Positions 1 to 6,743 of a stretch of 25,482 nucleotides of DNA are shown here, piece after piece. The stretch is from assembly GCA_003585735.1 (NCBI GenBank), contig NQOH01000003.1:76894-102375 (forward strand). The letters run 5' to 3'. Under the pieces are notes generated by a model that was not told the origin of the DNA, made no database searches, and saw nothing but the letters and a program-made list of their open reading frames with translations. Both the position numbers and the translations under genes were made by a program. The stretch comes from Gardnerella kenyensis. GTDB taxonomy: Bacteria; Actinomycetota; Actinomycetes; Actinomycetales; Bifidobacteriaceae. The number at the start of each line of letters is the position of its first letter. Position 1 is the first letter of the stretch.

Positions 1-2
1 CA

Positions 3-1946
3 GACCCAAGCAAATCTCTTGCTCAAGGAGCAATCGAACCATGGGCAATGAATAAGTCTGCAGGAATGTACTACCAGCACTTACTATCCGGCCTTGCAGA
101 AGACTTAGGTTTTAGTATGAGCACCCCGTGGAAAGACCTGCCTGAAAACATACAACAAGACATCATGTACGGGCACGATTTTACCGTACAAGTTTCATAC
201 ACAAACAGGTGGGGTAGGCAGCGAGAATACTCAACAGGATTCGAAGGAGTTGTGCGAACGCTTATGCGCAAACACGACGAAACAGACTCCGAACAAATGC
301 GACAATACTACGAATCATACATGCGAGAAGTTCCATGCCAAAGCTGCAAAGGTAAACGCTTACGTCCAGAAGTACTAGCAGTTACAGTAGCAAACACCTC
401 AATTGCTGAAGTATGCGACATGCCAGTTGAGCGCAGCCTAGAATGGGTAAACGCGCTAAAACTAGAAGGCTCCAAAGCGCTTATTGCAGGAGAAGTATTA
501 AAAGAAATACGAGCACGCCTTGGCTTCTTAAACGACGTAGGATTAAGCTATCTTACTCTTTCTAGAGCTGCAAAAACATTATCTGGAGGCGAAGCACAAC
601 GTATTCGACTCGCAACACAAATAGGATCAGGCTTAGTCGGCGTTATGTACGTGCTAGACGAACCATCCATTGGACTGCACCAGAGAGACAATGAGAGACT
701 TATTGCCACACTGCACCACTTAAGAAACCTCGGCAACACGCTTATTGTTGTAGAACATGATGAAGATACTATTCGACAAGCAGACTGGCTTGTAGACATA
801 GGGCCTGAAGCAGGCGAAAACGGTGGAGAAGTAGTATATTCTGGACCGGCTAAACAAATAACAAAAGCAAAACGCTCAATCACCGGAGACTATATTGCTC
901 ACAGGCGATCAATTGAAGTACCAAAAAAACGCAGACTTGTAGACGAAAACCGTATGCTACATATTCTTGGCGCTCGCGAACACAATCTTAAAAACATTGA
1001 CGTAAGCATACCGCTTGGAGTATTTACATGCATAACTGGAGTATCTGGATCAGGCAAATCAACACTAATAAACTCAATCCTATACCCTTCTCTTGCAGAC
1101 AAACTAAACGGCGCTCGCATTGTGCCAGGAAAGCATACGCGTGTGGAAGGATTAGAATATTGCGACAAAGTAGTTCATGTTGACCAAAATCCTATTGGTC
1201 GAACTCCGCGCTCTAACCCTGCAACGTACACGGGCGTGTGGGATAAAATCCGCACGCTTTTCGCTCAAACTCCGGAAGCAAAAGTTCGAGGATATGGTCC
1301 TGGAAGATTCTCCTTCAACGTAAAAGGTGGCCGCTGTGAAGCATGCCACGGAGATGGCACGTTGAAAATTGAAATGAACTTCTTGCCGGATGTGTACGTA
1401 GAATGTGAAGTTTGCCACGCGAAGAGATACAACAGGGAAACTTTGGAAGTTACGTATAACGGGAAGTCTGTTTCTGATGTTCTTAATATGCCAATTTCTG
1501 AAGCTGCAGAATTCTTCAAAGCGTACCCGTCAATTTCACGCTACCTGGATACTTTAGTAAAAGTTGGATTAGGCTACATTCGTTTAGGTCAAAGCGCAAC
1601 AACGCTTTCTGGTGGCGAATCTCAACGTGTAAAACTGGCAACCGAATTGCAACGCAGGTCAACAGGCAAAACAGTTTATATTCTTGACGAGCCAACTACC
1701 GGGCTACATTTTGAAGACGTGAGAAAACTATTAACTGTGTTGCAATCTCTAGTAGATAAAGGCAATAGCGTTATTGTTATTGAGCACAATCTTGACGTTG
1801 TAAAATCTGCTGATTGGATTATCGATTTAGGTCCAGAAGGTGGAGATAAAGGCGGAACTGTAATTGCAGAAGGAAGCCCAGAAAGCGTTGCGCGTTGCAA
1901 TAAGAGCTGGACTGGAAAATTCTTAAAAACAATGTTAGATGCGTAA
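3..1946 (+). CDS. uvrA: UvrABC system protein A, C-terminal two thirds (5' end outside the window)
   Basis: UvrA is the damage-sensing ATPase of nucleotide excision repair; as a dimer it loads UvrB on damaged DNA. The frame is open from base 3, before the first ATG at 48, and the residues there (DPSKSLAQGAIEPWA) match the internal part of UvrA, so the gene starts upstream. About 647 of the usual 950-1000 residues are present. Visible landmarks are a CxxC pair (CQSC, about 336-347), the first ABC signature LSGGEAQR (about 579) followed by VLDEPSIGLH, the second Walker A GVSGSGKST (about 1036), the zinc module CEAC...CEVC (about 1336-1413), and the second signature LSGGESQR (about 1605) with ILDEPTTGLH. 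The first Walker A lies upstream. uvrC follows 86 bases later, so both repair genes are probably co-expressed. The 5' half is A/C-rich compared with the 3' half and with uvrC. Identification is secure. Confidence 0.97.
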   Translation, partial: DPSKSLAQGAIEPWAMNKSAGMYYQHLLSGLAEDLGFSMSTPWKDLPENIQQDIMYGHDFTVQVSYTNRWGRQREYSTGFEGVVRTLMRKHDETDSEQMRQYYESYMREVPCQSCKGKRLRPEVLAVTVANTSIAEVCDMPVERSLEWVNALKLEGSKALIAGEVLKEIRARLGFLNDVGLSYLTLSRAAKTLSGGEAQRIRLATQIGSGLVGVMYVLDEPSIGLHQRDNERLIATLHHLRNLGNTLIVVEHDEDTIRQADWLVDIGPEAGENGGEVVYSGPAKQITKAKRSITGDYIAHRRSIEVPKKRRLVDENRMLHILGAREHNLKNIDVSIPLGVFTCITGVSGSGKSTLINSILYPSLADKLNGARIVPGKHTRVEGLEYCDKVVHVDQNPIGRTPRSNPATYTGVWDKIRTLFAQTPEAKVRGYGPGRFSFNVKGGRCEACHGDGTLKIEMNFLPDVYVECEVCHAKRYNRETLEVTYNGKSVSDVLNMPISEAAEFFKAYPSISRYLDTLVKVGLGYIRLGQSATTLSGGESQRVKLATELQRRSTGKTVYILDEPTTGLHFEDVRKLLTVLQSLVDKGNSVIVIEHNLDVVKSADWIIDLGPEGGDKGGTVIAEGSPESVARCNKSWTGKFLKTMLDA

Positions 1947-2020
1947 AATGGATGCTTAAAAAATTAAACTTTCATATTTAGCGTAAGACTTAAGAGCAAT
2001 TGTTTATATTTACTGTTTGA

Positions 2021-2027
2021 AAGGAGG
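2021..2027 (+). promoter_or_regulatory. Strong Shine-Dalgarno of uvrC, decides the start
   Basis: AAGGAGG lies 5 bases before ATG 2033 and overlaps the alternative GTG at 2027. The GTG therefore cannot be the start served by this site. Confidence 0.8.
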
Positions 2028-2032
2028 TGAAA

Positions 2033-4333
2033 ATGGAAAGTAATAATACTAAATATTTGCAAAAATCGTCGGATTTGCAAGAAGAAAATCAAACGCAAAA
2101 CAACGAAAACTGGCATAAAACTAAATCTGCTATAGTAAATCAGCTTAGTGAAGAAGAACAAAACGAAAGTGGTGTTAATGCTTTAGGAGCGCCATTATTA
2201 GGAGATACTCGCGATTTATTCCGCCCAGCTTCGAAAGATATTCCAGCGCAACCAGGAGTGTACAAGTGGCGTGACGCAGACGGACGCGTAATTTATGTTG
2301 GAAAAGCAAAAAATTTACGCAACCGTTTAGCAAACTATTTCCAGCCTCTATACCAGTTGCATCCTCGAACTCAATCCATGGTTCTTACTGCTCGAAGCTT
2401 GGAATGGACTGTTGTTGCAACAGAATTTGAAGCTTTAACTCTTGAATACACTTGGATTAAAGCATTCGACCCGCGTTTTAACGTTGTTTTTAGAGATGAT
2501 AAAACATATCCATACGTTGCAGTTACAGCTGGTGAAACTTTTCCTAGAGTGTGGATTACTAGAAATCGTGGTGCTAGAAACACTAGGTATTTTGGACCAT
2601 ACGCAAAAGTATGGCCTTTGCGGCACAGTTTAGATTCTCTACTTAAAACTTTTCCTGTGCGAACTTGTTCGGCAGCTGTTTTTAATAAAGCACACAGAAC
2701 CGGTAGACCATGCTTGCTTGCTTCAATAGGCAAATGTTCAGCTCCATGCGTGGGCAAAATTAAACCAAAGGATCATCGTGAGCTAGTTGAACGCGTTGTT
2801 GGGATTCTTACAGGCAGTGTTGGAGCATCGTATGTTGCGAAGATCACTCGTGAAATGAAGCAGGCGAGTGAAGATTTAGAATTTGAGCGTGCTGCTAAAT
2901 TGCGCGATGAGATTTCAGTTCTTAATACTGTTTTGCAACAGAATGCTGTGATGTTTGATGAAGATGTAGAAGCTGATGTTTTCGGATTGTGCTCAGACGA
3001 GCTAGAGGCTTCGATTCACGTATTTTTTGTGCGTGCTGGCATGATTCGTGGAGAGCGAAATTGGTCGGTTGAGCGCAACGATCAAATTTTCGACGGCGAA
3101 TTATTGGCTGATTTATTAACTCACGTGTATGCGCAATACGAGCAGGATGCTTTACAAAATCAACCGGATTCTATAAATATTAAGCAAACTCGTGATGCTG
3201 TTGGCAGCACGCAGCAGGCTACAGCAACTGATTCTATTTTGCGAGCGCAAGCTACTCGTGCTCGTCGTGAAAGGCAAGAAACTACCGGTAGGGAAGACTT
3301 GCTCGCACCTATTTCGCCAGTTCCTCGCGAAATTATTGTTCCAATTGATATTCCTAAAAGTAGGCTTGAAGAGCTTGAATTGTGGTTGAGCAATATGCGC
3401 GGCTCTAAAGTTAGTATTCGAGTTGCTGAGCGTGGTGAAAAACGTGCTCTTATGCAACGAGCAAACGATAACGCTAGCCAAGCGTTGACTCGAATGAAGT
3501 CAAGTCGTATTAACAGCATAGAAATGCGCACTGAAGCTATGAATGAAATTTCTAAAGCTCTTTTTATGAAAGAAGCTCCTTTGCGCATTGAATGTTACGA
3601 TATTTCAAATACTGTAGACGGAAGTTATCAAGTTGCTTCAATGGTTGTATTTGAGGATGGTATTGCTCGACCTAGTGAGTATCGTCATTTTAAAATTCGT
3701 GGAGAAAATGGTGATGGGAAGCTTGATGATTTAAGCGCAGTATACGAAACCATATTTAGAAGGTTTAAGCATGAGGATTCTGATTCTGATTCTGCTTCTG
3801 ATTCTGATATTGTTCCTGTTTCTGCTTCTGCAACTAGGCAACGTTTTGCTTATAAACCACAGTTGGTTATTGTTGATGGTGGACGCGAGCAAGCAAAAGC
3901 TGCAAGACGAGCTATTAAAGATGCGTGCGGAGAAGATATTACAGTATGTGGTTTAGCTAAAAAACTTGAAGAAGTGTGGCTTCCGGATGACGATTATCCG
4001 ATTATTTTGAAGAGAAGCTCTGAAGGCTTGTATTTGCTACAAAGAGCTAGAGATGAATCCCACCGTTTTGCTATTTCGTATCATCGCCAAAGTCGCAGAA
4101 AAGGTGCGTTGCATTCAGCTTTTGATGACATTCCTGGCGTTGGAACAGTTTATCGTAAACGCTTACTTTCTGCTTTTGGTTCGTTAAAAGAATTAAAAAA
4201 AGCTTCATTAGAAGATTTGCAAAAAGTTCCTGGAGTTGGGGAGAGCCGTGCGAAAACTATTTATGAAGCTTTGCATATTCAAATGGCAAAAGCTGAAACA
4301 AATGCAGCAGACGCAGCAGACGCAGAAATCTAA
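2033..4333 (+). CDS. uvrC: UvrABC system protein C (excinuclease subunit)
   Basis: UvrC makes the two incisions around a lesion after UvrA and UvrB have marked it. The order of domains is a Ser/Asn/Gln-rich N-terminal tail of about 60 residues, the GIY-YIG nuclease (PGVYKWRDADGRVIYVGKAKNLRNRL, split here as PGVYKW and VIYVGKAKNLRNRL), a UVR motif (EDLEFERAAKLRDEI), a polar insertion of about 50 residues, the RNase H-like nuclease (ECYDIS, VIVDGGREQ) and a helix-hairpin-helix end (IPGVGTVYRKRLL, VPGVGESRAKTI). A GTG at 2027 is in frame but sits inside the Shine-Dalgarno AAGGAGG (2021-2027); that site is correctly spaced for ATG 2033, giving 766 residues. This is long for the family because of the tail, the insertion and an Asp-Ser repeat coded by GATTCT hexamers near 3777-3807. 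It follows uvrA and ends before a hairpin. Confidence 0.96.
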   Translation: MESNNTKYLQKSSDLQEENQTQNNENWHKTKSAIVNQLSEEEQNESGVNALGAPLLGDTRDLFRPASKDIPAQPGVYKWRDADGRVIYVGKAKNLRNRLANYFQPLYQLHPRTQSMVLTARSLEWTVVATEFEALTLEYTWIKAFDPRFNVVFRDDKTYPYVAVTAGETFPRVWITRNRGARNTRYFGPYAKVWPLRHSLDSLLKTFPVRTCSAAVFNKAHRTGRPCLLASIGKCSAPCVGKIKPKDHRELVERVVGILTGSVGASYVAKITREMKQASEDLEFERAAKLRDEISVLNTVLQQNAVMFDEDVEADVFGLCSDELEASIHVFFVRAGMIRGERNWSVERNDQIFDGELLADLLTHVYAQYEQDALQNQPDSINIKQTRDAVGSTQQATATDSILRAQATRARRERQETTGREDLLAPISPVPREIIVPIDIPKSRLEELELWLSNMRGSKVSIRVAERGEKRALMQRANDNASQALTRMKSSRINSIEMRTEAMNEISKALFMKEAPLRIECYDISNTVDGSYQVASMVVFEDGIARPSEYRHFKIRGENGDGKLDDLSAVYETIFRRFKHEDSDSDSASDSDIVPVSASATRQRFAYKPQLVIVDGGREQAKAARRAIKDACGEDITVCGLAKKLEEVWLPDDDYPIILKRSSEGLYLLQRARDESHRFAISYHRQSRRKGALHSAFDDIPGVGTVYRKRLLSAFGSLKELKKASLEDLQKVPGVGESRAKTIYEALHIQMAKAETNAADAADAEI
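3776..3830 (+). repeat. GATTCT/GCTTCT hexamer repeat inside uvrC
   Basis: Imperfect 6-base units (GATTCT, GCTTCT, GATATT, GTTTCT) code for an acidic run alternating Asp/Ala and Ser between the RNase H-like strands of UvrC. Six-base steps keep the reading frame, so the copy number could vary without inactivating the gene. Confidence 0.7.
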
Positions 4334-4346
4334 AAAATAAATAGCA

Positions 4347-4416
4347 AAAACTCCTCTATGCATCTCGTTTATTGCGCATTTTATTTGCGAAATATCAAGA
4401 CGCACAGAGGAGTTTT
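4347..4416. terminator. Likely bidirectional terminator between uvrC and the convergent gene
   Basis: AAAACTCCTCT (4347-4357) is perfectly complementary to AGAGGAGTTTT (4406-4416). Pairing continues past one mismatch (TGC 4359-4361 with GCA 4402-4404). The A-rich left and T-rich right flanks give a U-tract on either transcript. The roughly 40-base loop is large for an intrinsic terminator and contains a small CGCA/TGCG hairpin. The convergent genes on both sides support a shared terminator. Confidence 0.6.
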
Positions 4417-4490
4417 ATGTAGTTTTGTTTGTACATCATAAAGCTATTTATGTGTATTTCAACATCACTAACTTTTGATTTCATAATTAG

Positions 4491-5078
4491 TTATCCTAAA
4501 TCTGCATAAGTGCAAATCCATTTGCTTTGTCTCAATTCCAAAACTAGCGATAGCCAATATTTTTTAGGACCTGCAGTAATTCTTACGACGCTCTCAAAAT
4601 GTTTAGGATTTACGTATACGCCATTAATGAAATCTGGGATCGGCGGCATACTGCATGATATTGGATTATTCTTATTGGCTTGATTAGGTACATTATTATC
4701 AGTTACCACTTTCCACATATTATTCAGTCTAGTAATACATTTCTTCGTTAATAGCTGTGCCATAGTTGGAGAAATAGGCCTGCCGCGCGAAATATCAGTA
4801 GCAATGCAAGCAATTTTGCATGTTCTCAATGCAATATCAATGAATTCTTTTTCTTCTCTACTGCCAGAGTAACATTTGCAAATATGGTACTCTAATTTTC
4901 CGCGCGAAAATGCAATAGGTAAGTTACCTTCACATAGTGGCAGAAGATTTTTCTCATTGTACATACCATTTGGCGGACGGCATATTTTATTGCCATCGTT
5001 ATTTTCCACATTGTTTTTTGTTTCGTCGTCATCTTCTGTGTTGCCCATATCATAGGCGTCTACAAAATCAACTTTCAT
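4491..5078 (-). CDS. Hypothetical protein resembling the actinobacterial Rv3235 family
   Basis: This is a 195-residue protein, the only minus-strand gene in the left 20 kb. The first 45 residues are acidic and Asn-rich, probably disordered. From about residue 80 the pattern IACIATDISRGRPISPTMAQLLT and the C-terminal LSLVLELRQSKWICTYADLG resemble, by my reading, the 'VLxGRRPxxQLxxxLSP' segment and the 'RWxCTxLxLG' end of Rv3235-type proteins. That small actinobacterial family has no known biochemical function. I see no signal peptide or membrane segment. Several cysteines are present, without a clear metal motif. AGGAG lies about 12 bases before the ATG (complement of 5088-5093). The gene converges with uvrC and diverges from the GuaB3 gene. 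The coding call is reasonable; the family assignment is tentative. Confidence 0.7.
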   Translation of the reverse strand: MKVDFVDAYDMGNTEDDDETKNNVENNDGNKICRPPNGMYNEKNLLPLCEGNLPIAFSRGKLEYHICKCYSGSREEKEFIDIALRTCKIACIATDISRGRPISPTMAQLLTKKCITRLNNMWKVVTDNNVPNQANKNNPISCSMPPIPDFINGVYVNPKHFESVVRITAGPKKYWLSLVLELRQSKWICTYADLG

Positions 5079-5405
5079 TTTTCTTCTTCTCCTATTTAAA
5101 TGGTTGCAAAAGCTAGTATTTTCAACGCTTTCTTAATTCATATTTCTATGAATATAAGAAAGTTAAGAAAAATTCTACAGTGTAATTTTTGCGTAACTGC
5201 ATAATTGGCAAAATTGTGGATAAATTTCAAAATATTTGCCATTTTTGTTGAAAATAAACGCTTTTTAGCGTGTCGAATTATACACATTACGGTTTTTGAA
5301 CAATTTCGTCATAACAAAATCGATGTAAATAAGCATCAAAGTAATACTATTTTGCGCAAAATTTAAAAATTAAATTCGTCAGCATAAGGAACTAGCCTAA
5401 GAAGT
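5079..5405. other. AT-rich divergent intergenic region with two DnaA-box-like 9-mers
   Basis: This 327-bp stretch separates the Rv3235-like gene (-) from the GuaB3 gene (+) and should hold both promoters, but I cannot assign a convincing -35/-10 pair to either. It contains TGTGGATAA at 5215-5223 (TTATCCACA on the minus strand, the exact E. coli DnaA-box consensus) and TTATACACA at 5278-5286 on the plus strand, which also fits a strong DnaA box. A small inverted repeat ACGCT/AGCGT (about 5258-5271) lies between them. No RNA gene or ORF is apparent. Confidence 0.6.
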
Positions 5406-6536
5406 ATGTCTCAGGAAATTGAAATTGGTTTGGGCAAAAAAGCCCGAGTTGCATATTCGCTTGACGATATTGCTATTGTTCCTTCGCGCCGTTCGCGCGA
5501 TCCTAAAGCTGTATCTACTGCATGGCAGGTAGATGCTTACACGTTTGATATTCCAATTATTGCTGCTCCAATGGATTCGGTTACTAGCCCGGATACTGCG
5601 ATTGCAATTGGGCAAATGGGTGGTCTTGGAGTTCTTGATTTGGAAGGTTTGTGGACTCGTTACGAGAATCCAGAGCCTCTTCTTAAGGAAATATCTGAGC
5701 TTCCATCCGATGTTGCTACTCGTCGTATTCAGGAAATTTATGCTGAGCCTATTAAGCCGGAATTAATTGCTAAGCGTTTGCATACTATTCGTGACGCTGG
5801 TGTTACTGTTGCTGGTGCTCTTTCGCCGCAGCTTACGCAAGAATTCTACAACACAGTGTTAGAAGCTGGAGTTGACTTATTCGTGATTCGCGGAACTGCT
5901 GTTTCTGCAGAACATGTTTCTAAAGATCATGAGCCTCTTGATTTGAAGAAGTTTATTTACGATCTTGACGTTCCTGTGATTGTTGGCGGTTGCGCTGATT
6001 ATACTTCCGCTTTGCATTTAATGCGCACTGGTGCTGCAGGCGTTCTGGTTGGTTTTGGCGGCGGAGCTGTTTCCGCAACCATGAATACTTTGGGTGTTCA
6101 AGCTCCAATGGCTACTGCAATTGCTGATGTTGCTGAAGCTCGTCGCGACTATATGGATGAATCCGGCGGTCGCTACGTTCAGATTATTGCTGACGGCGGC
6201 ATGGGCAATTCTGGAAACTTCATTAAGGCTCTTGCAATGGGTGCTGACGCTGTTATGCTTGGCACTCCTCTTGCTCGCGCAACTGAAGCTCCAGGTCATG
6301 GCACTCATTGGGGTGCTGAAGCTCGCCATGCTTCACTTCCTCGCGGCATGCGTTCAAACGTTGGCACGGTTGCTCCTTTGGAGAATATTCTCTTCGGACC
6401 TAGCCATGAAGCTGACGGCACTACAAACTTTATTGGAGCTTTGCGACGCACAATGGCATCTACTGGATACGTTGACGTAAAGAGCTTCCAACGTTGCAGC
6501 GTTGTATTTAACCCATTCCATCAGGATGTGCGTTAA
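5406..6536 (+). CDS. guaB3: GuaB3 family IMP dehydrogenase-related protein
   Basis: This 376-residue TIM-barrel protein belongs to the IMP dehydrogenase/GMP reductase superfamily, the 'GuaB3' type usual in actinobacteria. Family features are the N-terminal DIAIVPSRRSRDP, IIAAPMDSVTSP, the phosphate-loop region IIADGGMGNSGNFIKALAMGADAVMLGTPLA and the end TGYVDVKSFQ. There is no CBS domain pair, as expected for this length. The loop that carries the catalytic cysteine in true IMPDH (GPGSxCTTR) reads GGGAVSATMNTLG, with no cysteine, as I recall for M. tuberculosis GuaB3. Classical IMP oxidation is therefore unlikely and the real reaction is uncertain. The ATG at 5406 has only a weak, distant AAGGA (5386-5390). 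The upstream spacer carries DnaA-like boxes, and a strong terminator follows at 6592. Confidence 0.92.
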   Translation: MSQEIEIGLGKKARVAYSLDDIAIVPSRRSRDPKAVSTAWQVDAYTFDIPIIAAPMDSVTSPDTAIAIGQMGGLGVLDLEGLWTRYENPEPLLKEISELPSDVATRRIQEIYAEPIKPELIAKRLHTIRDAGVTVAGALSPQLTQEFYNTVLEAGVDLFVIRGTAVSAEHVSKDHEPLDLKKFIYDLDVPVIVGGCADYTSALHLMRTGAAGVLVGFGGGAVSATMNTLGVQAPMATAIADVAEARRDYMDESGGRYVQIIADGGMGNSGNFIKALAMGADAVMLGTPLARATEAPGHGTHWGAEARHASLPRGMRSNVGTVAPLENILFGPSHEADGTTNFIGALRRTMASTGYVDVKSFQRCSVVFNPFHQDVR

Positions 6537-6591
6537 TAAAACTAAATAATCTAAAGTTAATAGAAAATAGTATTTCTATAGTTATTGCGTA

Positions 6592-6630
6592 AAAATAGCG
6601 GTTCGGCAATGTATGTTGAGCCGCTATTTT
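6592..6630 (+). terminator. Intrinsic terminator after guaB3
   Basis: AAAATAGCGGTT (6592-6603) pairs with AGCCGCTATTTT (6619-6630) with one G-U pair. The loop is 15 bases and a T-rich tail is included in the right arm. It can also act on the other strand. Confidence 0.85.
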
Positions 6631-6652
6631 AGTATTCAGCTACAAATATTTT

Positions 6653-6686
6653 AAGTTCCTATATTTACTAAGTTCCTACATTTAGT
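6653..6686. repeat. Two tandem copies of a 17-bp unit upstream of the acyl-CoA ligase gene
   Basis: Units 6653-6669 and 6670-6686 both begin AAGTTCCTA and differ at two positions. They lie in the promoter/leader region of the next gene; a TACAAT -10-like hexamer follows at 6706-6711, without a clear -35. Confidence 0.7.
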
Positions 6687-6743
6687 AATGCTTTTGTTTG
6701 TTAATTACAATATTTATTGATATTTTTTGTAGTAAGTGCAGTC

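Noticed and set aside
48..50. ATG at 48 as the uvrA start
   Set aside because: The frame is open to the window edge and the upstream residues align with internal UvrA sequence, so the gene is truncated by the window.
2027..2029. GTG as the uvrC start
   Set aside because: It overlaps the Shine-Dalgarno that is correctly spaced for ATG 2033.
2371..2757. 128-residue minus-strand frame inside uvrC
   Set aside because: It is antisense to the conserved GIY-YIG region; no independent support.
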